Source: Brachybacterium massiliense
GTDB lineage: Bacteria; Actinomycetota; Actinomycetes; Actinomycetales; Dermabacteraceae
Direction of reading: 5' to 3'
Assembly: GCF_900184245.1 (NCBI RefSeq)
Contig: NZ_FXXB01000005.1
Coordinates: forward strand, 62,001-126,000
Length of the DNA: 64,000 bases
The number at the start of each line of letters is the position of its first letter. Within the stretch, counting starts at the first letter, position 1. Below are positions 9,316 through 17,412 of the stretch, in pieces. Made by a program: the position numbers and the translations under genes. The notes under the pieces were generated by a model. It worked only from the letters and a program-made list of their open reading frames with translations, ran no database searches and was not told the DNA's origin.

Positions 9316-11828
9316 TGGAGACGACCCCCACCGCCCTGCAGCTCCTCCACGACCACGCCCGCCTGCCGGGCGCCGGCGCCGTGCTGGAGGCCCAGCAGCT
9401 GTCCGCCCTGCTCGGCAGGGACGTCCACCTGGACCGGGTGCGGATCAAGCCCGGCGCCTCGGTGCTGGTCTCCCACCGCGCCCCCGCGCGTGAGCACGGG
9501 CCCGACGGCGCCGGCCGCGCGGTCGCCGACGTCGGCTGGGCCCAGCTGGTCGCCTCCGCCGACAAGCGCGAGAACGCGCTGCGACGCGCCGCCCGCAGCG
9601 GCGTGCGGATCGACGAGCACACGATCGCACCCGAGGGCCCGTACCTGCTCAGCGGCGGCCTGGACTCCGATCCGCAGCTGGGCCGCGAGATCCACCGCCT
9701 GCTCGGGCGCCTGCGCGGCGCCCCGCTGCGGGTGCTCAGCTACAACCCCGCCCGCCACGCCGTGCTGCTGCTGCCCGGCAGCCGCGAGGTGCTGCGGGTC
9801 TCCGCGCAGCCCCTGGACGACCTGCTGAGGGTGGAGGGCTGCTGGCGCGAGCTGGGCCTGCCCACCGTCCCTCAGCGCCGCTGGCGCGATCGCCCCGGCG
9901 TGCTGATCGGGGAGCAGTGGGGCCACGGCGACCTCGCCCGGCTCGCGCACCACCCCCTGTCCATGCCCGCTGCGACCCGGCTCGGCGGGATCATAGCCCG
10001 CCTCCACGCGGCCGACGTCACCGGCCGCGACCTGCCCGAGGCGCGAGTGGGCGAGCTGATCCCGGTGACCAGCCGGGCCGTCGCCGACCTTCTCCCCGCC
10101 AGCGCGCACCGCATCGAGCGGCTCTCGCAGCGACTGCGCGAGATGCTCGAGACGGGCGGTGACCGGGTGCTGATCCACGGAGACCTCTCACCCGACCAGG
10201 TGCTCGTCTCCGTCGACGAGACCGCCGTGCCCGGCGAGGGCCACCTGCCGCTGCGCGTGGTGGACCTGGACCGCTCGGGACTGGGGCCGCGCGGCGCCGA
10301 CCTCGGTACCTGGATCGCCTCCTGCCTGCTCGCCGGCGTGGAGGAGCAGGCCACCGCCTTCCTGCGCGGCTACGCCCGCCACCTCGACCTGCCGCCGCGC
10401 ACCGAGCTCGCCGCCTGGACCGCCCGCGCCCTGCTCTCCTCCGCCCTGGACCCTATGCGCCGCTACAGCGCGGACTGGCCCGAGAAGGTCGCCCGCCGCC
10501 TCGCGCTCGCCGAGATCGTGCTCGAGCGGCCCGGCCGCCTGCCCCTGCCCGCCCCGGATGCCGTCGAGGTGCGCCGCGGCGCGCAGATCCCGCTGGTCCC
10601 CGCCACGGTCGAGCATGCAGGACGCCTGCTCACCGTGGGCCGTGCCTGGGCGGACGACGGCCGCGGCCTGCCCCTCGAGCTCACCGACCCCGGCGCCGAG
10701 AGCGCCGGGCAGCGACTGCGCGCGGCCCGCCTCGACCCCGCCACCGGCGAGGTCACCGTGCTCGAGTCCGGCACCGATCCGCGCCTGCCGGGCCTGGCCC
10801 GCATGCTCGCCCAGCACCCGGGCGCCGCCGTGGTCTCCCACCGGCCCGGCAAACGCGCCGTGGTGCGGATCGACGCGGCCGCTGACGGCGAGCCGGGGGC
10901 GAGCGGCGAGAGGTTCGTGAAGATCGTCCGCCCCGGCCGCGCCGAGCGTCTGCTGCGCGCGATCGACCGCTCCAGCGCCTTCGACGGCCCCTTCCGCACC
11001 GCCGAGGTGCTCGCCGCCGACGAGGACACCGTCACCTTCGCCGCGCTCGAGGGCCGCCTCCTGCACGACGGGCTGAGCGTGCAGGACGGCACCTGGCGAC
11101 GCGCCTGGCGCGAGACGCTGAGCGCCTGGGCCGAGGCGGTGGACGCCTCCCGTCGGGACCTCAACGCCGCGCTGCCCGCCGGCGCCGAGATAGCGGACCT
11201 CCACGGCCCCTCCGCCGAGCTCGCCGTGCTCGGGGACTGGGCGGGCCGTGCCGCCGCCGTCGACCCCGCCGGCACCGCCGTGCGCGGGCGCGCGCTCCGC
11301 CTCGCCGACCGGGCTCTGCGCGGCCTCGGCGAGGTCGAGCGGCCCGCCCTGATCCACCGAGACCTGCACGACAAGCAGGTCCTGTGGTCTCCGGTGACAG
11401 GACCCGCGCTGCTGGACGTGGACACCGCGACCCTCGGCGATCCCGCCCTCGACGCCGCGAACCTCCGCGCCCATGCCACCTGGCGGGAGCTGCAGGGGAT
11501 CTGGACCGAGGAGCAGGCCGCGGTGGTGCGCGAGGAGGTGGACCGCGTCGCGGCCCTCGGCGGGATCCGCCCCGAGACCCTCGCCGCCTACGAGAGCGGG
11601 ACCATCGCCCGCCTTGCCTGCGTGTACGCCTTCCGGCCCCGTTGGCGCGGTGCGGCCCACGCCTTCGCCGCGACCCTTGACCCCACCGGCACCTCCGCTG
11701 CGGACGGCACGGCCGGCGGGGCCGGGCGTCCTGGCGGGGCCGGTGAGGCCTGCGTGGCCGGTGAGGTCTGCGTGTCCGGTGTGGACGGCACGGTGGGCGG
11801 GAGGGACGGTCGAGTACTGGCGCCATGA
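9315..11828 (+). CDS. protein with two kinase-like (APH/choline-kinase) domains
   Basis: The ATG at 9315 overlaps the exporter stop; an adjacent in-frame GTG at 9312 is possible. The 837-residue product holds two aminoglycoside-phosphotransferase-fold catalytic cores. The first has LIHGDLSPDQVLV (His 288, Asp 290) and VVDLDR (Asp 317). The second has LIHRDLHDKQVL (His 681, Asp 683) and LLDVDTATLGD (about 701-703). Both replace the usual Asn of the catalytic loop with Gln, and both keep the metal-binding Asp. It presumably phosphorylates a sugar or other small hydroxylated substrate in this pathway. The last ~40 residues are a Gly/Ala/Val tail made from degenerate repeats, and the final codons and TGA come from palindromic element C. 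Family is clear; substrate unknown. Confidence 0.82.
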   Translation: METTPTALQLLHDHARLPGAGAVLEAQQLSALLGRDVHLDRVRIKPGASVLVSHRAPAREHGPDGAGRAVADVGWAQLVASADKRENALRRAARSGVRIDEHTIAPEGPYLLSGGLDSDPQLGREIHRLLGRLRGAPLRVLSYNPARHAVLLLPGSREVLRVSAQPLDDLLRVEGCWRELGLPTVPQRRWRDRPGVLIGEQWGHGDLARLAHHPLSMPAATRLGGIIARLHAADVTGRDLPEARVGELIPVTSRAVADLLPASAHRIERLSQRLREMLETGGDRVLIHGDLSPDQVLVSVDETAVPGEGHLPLRVVDLDRSGLGPRGADLGTWIASCLLAGVEEQATAFLRGYARHLDLPPRTELAAWTARALLSSALDPMRRYSADWPEKVARRLALAEIVLERPGRLPLPAPDAVEVRRGAQIPLVPATVEHAGRLLTVGRAWADDGRGLPLELTDPGAESAGQRLRAARLDPATGEVTVLESGTDPRLPGLARMLAQHPGAAVVSHRPGKRAVVRIDAAADGEPGASGERFVKIVRPGRAERLLRAIDRSSAFDGPFRTAEVLAADEDTVTFAALEGRLLHDGLSVQDGTWRRAWRETLSAWAEAVDASRRDLNAALPAGAEIADLHGPSAELAVLGDWAGRAAAVDPAGTAVRGRALRLADRALRGLGEVERPALIHRDLHDKQVLWSPVTGPALLDVDTATLGDPALDAANLRAHATWRELQGIWTEEQAAVVREEVDRVAALGGIRPETLAAYESGTIARLACVYAFRPRWRGAAHAFAATLDPTGTSAADGTAGGAGRPGGAGEACVAGEVCVSGVDGTVGGRDGRVLAP

Positions 11829-11881
11829 CGAGGCGTATGCCGATATCTCCGTAGTCATCGCCCCTCGTCCCGTACTCGACC
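11808..11881 (+). repeat. 74-base palindromic element, copy C (best palindrome)
   Basis: Begins GGTCGAGTAC and ends with its exact reverse complement GTACTCGACC; GATATC at 11842-11847 is the exact centre. I count 23 of 37 arm positions pairing. It overlaps the end of the double-kinase gene, which reads GGT CGA GTA CTG GCG CCA TGA. Confidence 0.9.
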
Positions 11882-12008
11882 ACCGGTCCCGTACTCGGCG
11901 ACCCCGGACCGGGGTCTGAGCACCCGGACCTCTCCTCCCCGACCACGGTCCGTCCACAAAGCCGCTCCCTCACTCCCGCCCCGGCCCAGTTTCGCCTGTA
12001 CTGCTCGG

Positions 12009-12980
12009 ATGAAGATCCCGGGAGTCGCGCACAGGTCGGACCTCGCCGGGCTCGGCATCAGTGATGCCGATCGCCGGCGTCTGCTCCGCCGAGGACGAAT
12101 GTCGCGGACCGGTACCTGGTACGTCACCGATGAAGCGCCCGCGGACCTCGTCCGCCTGCTCGCTCGCGGGGTGCGCCCCACCTGTGTCTCCGCGGCTCAG
12201 CATCACGGACTCTGGGTGCCGCTGCACGAGGGTGACCACGTGTACCGCCCCCGCGGGCTCGCAGCCGTGGAGCCGCGCCGGGACGCCGAGGTGACCGGTG
12301 GCGGAGCAGCGATGACAGGCGGGGACGCCGTGGTGACCGGCGGCGGAGCAGTGATGACGGGCGCGCTCGCAGCGGCGAGCGGCGGGGGAGCCGCGGCGAT
12401 CGGTGGGGACGCCCTGGTGACAGGTGGGGACCTGGTCATGCACGGCTCCGCGATGAGGAGCTGGCCGGACCGCGATCCGATCGCCGACCTGCCTCTCGCT
12501 CTCGAGCACGCGATGCGCTGCCTGTCCGTCCGGGACGCCGCGATCCTGCTCGAATCCGCGCTGAACCGGCGGAAGATCTCGAGGAGCGAGGTGGTACGAC
12601 TCCTCGCGTCGCTGCCCGCGGCGCTTCGCGCGCAGCTCTCGAGGGTCACCCCGCTGTCCGAATCGGGAACCGAGACCGCGGTGAGGTGGTGGCTGGAGTC
12701 GCTGCACGTGCCGGTCACCCCGCAGGTGCGGATCCCCGGGGTGGGTCGTGTCGACCTCAAGCTCGGCACGAGCTGGATCATCGAGTGCGACAGCACCACC
12801 TATCACGACAATCCCGAGCAGTACCACCGGGACCGGGCCCGTGATCTGCGCCTCCAGGCTCGTCGCTACATGGTCACCCGACTCACCTGGGAGCAGGTCT
12901 TCCTCGACTGGGAGGAGACCAAGGCACAGCTCCTCACGATCCTCCGCCGCCGCGACCACCGGCGCCCCCTCGCCGGCTGA
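12009..12980 (+). CDS. DUF559-type endonuclease-fold protein with AbiEi-like N-terminus
   Basis: The 323-residue product starts with a basic helix-turn-helix-like stretch (SDADRRRLLRRGRM, about 18-31) like the N-terminus of AbiEi-type antitoxins, and ends with a Vsr-like/DUF559 domain: GRVDLKLG followed by IIECDSTTYHDN (about 244-270), the Asp...Glu acidic pair of that nuclease fold. Such proteins are common in Actinobacteria; their role is not established. Residues ~95-144 are a Gly/Ala/Thr run coded by imperfect tandem repeats (12288-12440), unlike the flanking sequence, which looks like a slippage insertion between the two domains. It stands alone between repeat elements. No partner toxin gene is seen. 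Confidence 0.75.
   Translation: MKIPGVAHRSDLAGLGISDADRRRLLRRGRMSRTGTWYVTDEAPADLVRLLARGVRPTCVSAAQHHGLWVPLHEGDHVYRPRGLAAVEPRRDAEVTGGGAAMTGGDAVVTGGGAVMTGALAAASGGGAAAIGGDALVTGGDLVMHGSAMRSWPDRDPIADLPLALEHAMRCLSVRDAAILLESALNRRKISRSEVVRLLASLPAALRAQLSRVTPLSESGTETAVRWWLESLHVPVTPQVRIPGVGRVDLKLGTSWIIECDSTTYHDNPEQYHRDRARDLRLQARRYMVTRLTWEQVFLDWEETKAQLLTILRRRDHRRPLAG
12288..12440 (+). repeat. imperfect in-frame tandem repeat inside the DUF559 gene
   Basis: Units such as GTGACCGGTGGCGGAGCAG and GTGACCGGCGGCGGAGCAG recur, coding TGGGA-type peptides. The repeat separates the N-terminal from the nuclease-like domain and probably varies in length between strains. Confidence 0.65.
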
Positions 12981-13026
12981 CGGCCGTGGCAGGTCGGGCC
13001 GGAGCCCTATCACCTTCCCGGTGGTT

Positions 13027-13100
13027 GGTCGAGTACTGGCGCTCTGGCGAGGCGTACGCCGATATCTCCGTACTCATCGCCCCAGGACCAGAAGGCGACC
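13027..13100 (+). repeat. 74-base palindromic element, copy D
   Basis: Left arm GGTCGAGTACTGGCG is perfect and GATATC (13061-13066) is central. The right outer arm is decayed, keeping only the terminal GCGACC. It lies 46 bases after the DUF559 stop and runs directly into a 7-base tandem array. Confidence 0.85.
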
Positions 13101-13210
13101 GTGGTCCGTGGTCCGTGGTCCGTGGTCCGTGGTCCGTGGTCCGTGGTCCGTGGTCCGTGTGCTGGGTGCTGGGTGCTGGGTGCTGGGTGCTGGGTGCCGG
13201 GTGCCGCGTG
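13101..13210. repeat. 7-base tandem array, (GTGGTCC)8 then (GCTGGGT)5
   Basis: Eight exact GTGGTCC units run from 13101 to 13156, then GTGT, then five exact GCTGGGT units (13161-13195) that decay into GCCGGGT. Seven is not a multiple of three, so this is not coding. It fills the gap between palindromic elements D and E exactly, starting at the base after D. Confidence 0.93.
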
Positions 13211-13243
13211 CCGGGCCGAAGCCGTGTCACCGCGAGGGCGGAT

Positions 13244-13317
13244 GGTCGAGTACTGGCGCTATGACGAGGCGTATGCCGATATCGCCGTAGTCATCGCTCC
13301 TGGTCCTGTACCCGATC
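13244..13317 (+). repeat. 74-base palindromic element, copy E
   Basis: GATATC (13278-13283) is central; left arm GGTCGAGTACTGGCG is intact and the right arm ends GTACCCGATC. The 3' end of the YhgE-like gene on the minus strand lies inside it: that gene reads GAT CGG GTA CAG from the element end and stops at TGA 25-27 bases in. Confidence 0.88.
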
Positions 13318-16300
13318 GGCGGTGAGGGCTCGGCGGCGCTGGACGACGGCGCCGGCCAGACCCAGGGCGAGGCCGAGCACGAGCCAGCCGCCCAGCCACA
13401 GCAGATCTCCGGTCGGGTCGATCCAACCTCCGCCTATCGCGCCGCGGAAGGCGTCCACGGCGTGAGTCATCGGCAGGAACGGGTGGATCACCTGGAAGAA
13501 CTGCGGCAGGGTCGGGACCGGATAGGTGCCGCCCGCCCCCGAGATCTGCATCGCGATCAGCACCAGCGCCACGAACTTCCCGACCGGTCCGAACAGGGCG
13601 CCGAAGCCATGGTTCAGGGCCACGAACACTGCGGAGGTGAGGGCGGCCAGGCCCATCATCAGCGGCAGATCGTCCACCGAGACCCCAACGAGCCAGTGGA
13701 GGGCGCTCACGGCGATGGCGGTCTGCACCAGCCCCAGCAGCTGTGCGGGCAGCAGACCGCCGGCCAGCAACCGCACCGGGCCCACGCCGCGGGCTGCGGC
13801 CGCGGCGGAGAACGGCGGCATCATCAGGAAGATCGCCATACCGCCCACCCACAGGCTGATCGCCAGGAACAGCGGCGCGAGGCCCTCCCCGAAGCGGCCG
13901 AGCTCGTGCTCGCGCTCGAAGCTCATCTTCACGGGCTCTGCGGCGGTCTCCGAGAGGGTGTCGCTCTCGTCGTCGTTGTAGGCGGGGATGTCGTCCTGGG
14001 ATTCGGCGAGCCCGTCGCGCAGCTCCTCCGCACCGTCCGCGAGCTCGCCGGCTCCGTCGTCGAGGCTGACCGCGCCTTCGGCCAGGTCGCCCGCACCGTC
14101 ATCGACGCGCTCAGCCCCGTCGTGCAGGCGCGTGGCGCCGTCCTCGAGCTGCCCGGCGCCGTCAGCAAGCCGCTGGGCACCCTCGCCCGCCTCTGCGGTG
14201 CCGTCGGCCAGCTGCCTGGCGCCGTCCTTGAGGGCACCGGTGCCTCCGGCGAGCTGCTCGGCGCCGCCGCGGGCGGTGCTCACGCCGTCCGTGTAGCGGG
14301 TGACGCCGCCGGAGAGGGTCTGTGCGCCCTCGCTCGCGGTGCCGCTCGCCTCGGCGAGACGGTCCGCGCCCGAGGCGACCTCCTGAGCGCCGGTGTTCAG
14401 GCGGCGCGCGTCCTGTGCACCCTGTTCGAGTGCACCGTAGGCCTCAGGCAGCGCCTCTGCGGCGGTGCGGGCCTGTTCGGCGAGATCAGCGGCGAGGTCG
14501 GAGGCGTTCGTGCTCGATTCGGGGGCGGGTGCGGCCGTGACGGCCTCATCGCGCAGGCCGGTGAGGTCCTGTTCGAGGGTCGAGGCGCTCTCGGCGAGGG
14601 TGCCGGTGCGCTCAGTGACGGAGGAGGTGGTGCCGGCGAGAGTCGAGGTGGTCTCCGAGAGTCCCTCGAGATAGGTGACCATCGAGTCCGCGGAGTCGCT
14701 CATGCCGGAGGCGGTCTCGGCGATCTCCGTCGACCGCTCGGACGCGGCACCCGTGGCCTCTGCGGTCGCGCGCGCGTCGGTGGAGGCCTGCGTGGCGTCC
14801 TCGCGCACCTGCGGCGAGGAATCCGCGATGCGCGTGAGCTCCTCGCAGAAGGCGGCGTCGGCGCCGGATTCCTCGCAGCGTGCGGCGAGGTCGTCGACCT
14901 GCCCGGTGTATTCGCGCACGCTCTCCTCGGCGGTGGCCGCGCTGCCGGAGGCGGTGGTGGCGGCCTCGTCCGCGGTCTGGATCTCCTCGTCCGATGCGGT
15001 GGCGTCCTCGCCGATCGTGGCGGCGCCGTCGCGCAGCGTACGAGCGTCCTCAGTGCGGTCGGCGGCGGACCTGTCGAGGTTCTGCGCGGTCTCGTCCAGC
15101 CCGGTCGCGGTCTCGTCGAGCGCGGTGGCGGTCTCGGAGAGGGTGCCGGCGGTGGTGACCGGGCCTTCGAGTCGCCCGGGGAGGTCCGTGGCGATCTCCT
15201 CGAGCGTATCGATCGCGGTGACGAGGTCCTCGCTCGTGCGCTGGACGCTCTGCGAGGTCACGCCCAGCTCCTCTGCGCGCTGCTGCGCGGCGGTGACGCT
15301 CTCGTCGAGCCGACGGGTGCCCTGGGCGACCTGCCCCGCGCCGTCGGCGAGGGTGCCCGCGCCGGTGGCCAGTTCCGATGTGCCGGTGGCGAGCTGTTGG
15401 GCGCCGCTGCGCAGCGGCTGTCCGTTCTCGTCGAGGGTCACCAGGCCCGTGCGCAGCTCCTGGGCACCGGCGTCGAGTCGCGCGGTGCCGTCACGCAGGG
15501 TCACCGCACCGGCGCTGAGCTGGTCCAGGCCCACCACGAGGTCGAGTCCGCCGGTGTGCAGGGCGCCGGCCCCGTCGGCCAGGTCCGCGCTGCCGTCCAC
15601 CAGCTGTCCCGTGCCGTCGGCGAGCTCGGCGCTGCCGTCGACGAGGTCCCCGGTGCCGTCGTGCAGGGTGGTGGCGCCGTCGGTGAGCTCGCCCGCTCCG
15701 TCCACGGCGTCGCCGAGGCCGTCGTGGATGGTCGTGAAGCCCACGTAGATCTGGCCCAGGTACTGCTCGAGCACGCTCGAGCGCAGTGAATCGGTCAGTG
15801 CCGTGCCCACCGACTTGGTGAAGTTGCCGCCCACATAGTTGATCGAGTCGTTGGTGGTCACGGTCAGCAGGGCGGGGGCGGCCTCCTCGGCGTCCCCGCC
15901 GAGGGAGGCGATGTTCGCGGAGAAGTCGGAGGGGATCTCGACGGTCGCACCGTAGGTGCCGTCGGCGAGCCCCCGTTGTGCCTCTCCGGGGGATACCTCG
16001 ACAAAGCGGTAGACGGTCTCCTTGTCCAGGTCAAGCAGCGTCTCCGTGAACTCCGCGCCCACCTCCAGCTCGGTCTCCTGGCCGTCCGGGGCGGTGGCGG
16101 TGGCGCCCTCGTCCTCGTTCACCACGGCGGCGGTGACCTGGTCGAGATTGTTGCTCGGGTCGAGGAACGACCAGGTCATGTTGCCAGAGTAGACCAGGGG
16201 GACCGTGGCGAGGCCTGCGACGAACAGGGCCGCGATCGGCTTCTTCCACTCTCCCGGCAGCAGCGCCACGAACCCGCGCCCGAGAGCGGAGAGTCCTTGA

Positions 16301-16389
16301 CCCGTCGCCTCGAGGCTGCGGGAGAGCACATCGAACGTGGCGCGTGCGGCCGAGGAGACGGTGGAGAGCAGTGCACGGAGGAGGGACAT
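13291..16389 (-). CDS. YhgE/Pip-type large membrane protein
   Basis: The product (1032 residues from ATG 16389; GTG 16401 is an alternative) has one transmembrane segment near the N-terminus followed by YSGNMTWSFLDPSNNLDQV and AVVNEDEGA, which mark the YhgE/Pip family. The central ~550 residues are periplasm-side coiled-coil-like repeats of DGAxxLxDGA type. The C-terminus has about five membrane helices of the ABC-2 permease fold (from ~815). Family members act as phage-infection receptors or help secretion and export in Gram-positives; the exact role here is unknown. It is monocistronic, its start sits beside a palindrome at 16401-16418, and its last codons and stop lie in repeat element E. 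Confidence 0.87.
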   Translation of the reverse strand: MSLLRALLSTVSSAARATFDVLSRSLEATGQGLSALGRGFVALLPGEWKKPIAALFVAGLATVPLVYSGNMTWSFLDPSNNLDQVTAAVVNEDEGATATAPDGQETELEVGAEFTETLLDLDKETVYRFVEVSPGEAQRGLADGTYGATVEIPSDFSANIASLGGDAEEAAPALLTVTTNDSINYVGGNFTKSVGTALTDSLRSSVLEQYLGQIYVGFTTIHDGLGDAVDGAGELTDGATTLHDGTGDLVDGSAELADGTGQLVDGSADLADGAGALHTGGLDLVVGLDQLSAGAVTLRDGTARLDAGAQELRTGLVTLDENGQPLRSGAQQLATGTSELATGAGTLADGAGQVAQGTRRLDESVTAAQQRAEELGVTSQSVQRTSEDLVTAIDTLEEIATDLPGRLEGPVTTAGTLSETATALDETATGLDETAQNLDRSAADRTEDARTLRDGAATIGEDATASDEEIQTADEAATTASGSAATAEESVREYTGQVDDLAARCEESGADAAFCEELTRIADSSPQVREDATQASTDARATAEATGAASERSTEIAETASGMSDSADSMVTYLEGLSETTSTLAGTTSSVTERTGTLAESASTLEQDLTGLRDEAVTAAPAPESSTNASDLAADLAEQARTAAEALPEAYGALEQGAQDARRLNTGAQEVASGADRLAEASGTASEGAQTLSGGVTRYTDGVSTARGGAEQLAGGTGALKDGARQLADGTAEAGEGAQRLADGAGQLEDGATRLHDGAERVDDGAGDLAEGAVSLDDGAGELADGAEELRDGLAESQDDIPAYNDDESDTLSETAAEPVKMSFEREHELGRFGEGLAPLFLAISLWVGGMAIFLMMPPFSAAAAARGVGPVRLLAGGLLPAQLLGLVQTAIAVSALHWLVGVSVDDLPLMMGLAALTSAVFVALNHGFGALFGPVGKFVALVLIAMQISGAGGTYPVPTLPQFFQVIHPFLPMTHAVDAFRGAIGGGWIDPTGDLLWLGGWLVLGLALGLAGAVVQRRRALTADRVQDQER

Positions 16390-16400
16390 CACAGCGCACA

Positions 16401-16418
16401 CGATACATTCGCGTATCG
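16401..16418. promoter_or_regulatory. perfect inverted repeat upstream of the YhgE-like gene
   Basis: CGATAC-ATTCGC-GTATCG: six-base arms with a six-base spacer, 12 bases before the preferred ATG. Size and position suit a TetR-type operator, and yhgE-like genes are often next to tetR genes, but none is adjacent here. If the GTG at 16401 is the real start, the site touches the start codon. Confidence 0.5.
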
Positions 16419-16481
16419 AGAGGCGTCAGAGGTTGGAGAGAAATGTGGTAAGACCGACGAGGCTGACGTTGCCCGTCGGTC

Positions 16482-17402
16482 TCAGTCCGGCAGATCGACC
16501 GTCCAGGGGTGCCTCGGCAACGTGGCCGGGTCCCAGCGGTCGAGCAGGTCGCGTGCGCTGCGAGCGCCGACGACCCCTAACGAACGCCCGATCCGCTCGA
16601 CGACCTCCTCCGCCGTCTCCCCGCGGTCACGTCGATCCCGCAGCGTGACCGCGCCGTCGCGCTTGGCCAGGCGCGTGCCGTGCGCGTTCACCGCGAGCGG
16701 CACGTGCGCGTAGCCCGGCTCGGGCAGGCCCAGCAGCTGCGCGAGGTGCGCCTGCCGCGGTGCGGAGCTGAGCAGATCATCGGCCCGCACCACCTGGTCC
16801 ACACCAGCGGCCGCGTCATCGACCACCACGGCCAGGTTGTAGGCGACCACGCCGTCGCCGCGCTGCAGCACCAGATCATCGACGGCCCCGGTCACCTCGC
16901 CGGCCCACAGGTCCTGCACCTGCCAGGACGTCACATCGGACCGCAGCCGCAGGGCAGGCTCCCGGCGCAGCTCCCGCATGCGAGCCCGGCCCTGCTCACG
17001 CTTCGCGGCGCTCAGGTCACGGCAGGTGCCGGGATAGGCGCCGGGTGGGGCGTGCGGGGCGCTGGGCGCCTCGAGGATCTCGCGCCGCGTGCAGTAGCAC
17101 TCGAACACCCGGTCCTGCGCCTCGAGCTTCGTGATCGCCTGCTGGTGGGCGGGGCCGCGCCCGCTCTGGCGCACCACCTCGCCGTCCCAGTCCAGGCCGA
17201 CGGCGGCGAGGTCCTCGAGCTGGCGCTGCTCGGAGCCCTCCTTCACCCGGTCCAGATCCTCGACGCGCAGGTGGAATGCGCGGCCGGTGCGTCGGGCGAG
17301 CACCCAGGCGAGGATCGCGGTGCGCAGGTTCCCCAGGTGCAGGTCGCCGCTGGGAGAGGGGGCGTAACGGCCTGCGCCGGGCGTGGTGGGAGCGGTGGAC
17401 AT
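16482..17402 (-). CDS. gluQ: glutamyl-Q tRNA(Asp) synthetase
   Basis: 306 residues from the ATG at 17402 (MSTAPTTPG); a longer reading adds 16 unlikely residues. It carries the class I signature RYAPSPSGDLHLGN (HLGN as the HIGH motif) and RLAKRDGAVTL as the KMSKS counterpart, and lacks an anticodon-binding domain, as expected for GluQRS. Cys residues in CYCTRREI and PGTC form the zinc-binding region. It glutamylates queuosine at the wobble position of tRNA(Asp) in the cytoplasm. It ends convergently to nothing close and shares its strand with the acetyltransferase gene 10 bases upstream, so they may be co-transcribed. Confidence 0.93.
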   Translation of the reverse strand: MSTAPTTPGAGRYAPSPSGDLHLGNLRTAILAWVLARRTGRAFHLRVEDLDRVKEGSEQRQLEDLAAVGLDWDGEVVRQSGRGPAHQQAITKLEAQDRVFECYCTRREILEAPSAPHAPPGAYPGTCRDLSAAKREQGRARMRELRREPALRLRSDVTSWQVQDLWAGEVTGAVDDLVLQRGDGVVAYNLAVVVDDAAAGVDQVVRADDLLSSAPRQAHLAQLLGLPEPGYAHVPLAVNAHGTRLAKRDGAVTLRDRRDRGETAEEVVERIGRSLGVVGARSARDLLDRWDPATLPRHPWTVDLPD

Positions 17403-17412
17403 GCTCGCCAGT

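Noticed and set aside
11970-13013. 347-codon minus-strand frame opposite the DUF559 gene
   Set aside because: The plus-strand frame shows HTH and nuclease-like motifs; this one does not.
13101-13210. CRISPR array
   Set aside because: Units are 7 bases, contiguous and without unique spacers; it is a minisatellite.
13462-15789. 775-codon plus-strand open frame across the YhgE-like gene
   Set aside because: Antisense shadow of the repetitive coiled-coil region; the minus-strand reading has family motifs and membrane helices, this one has only Gly/Ala/Arg-rich sequence.
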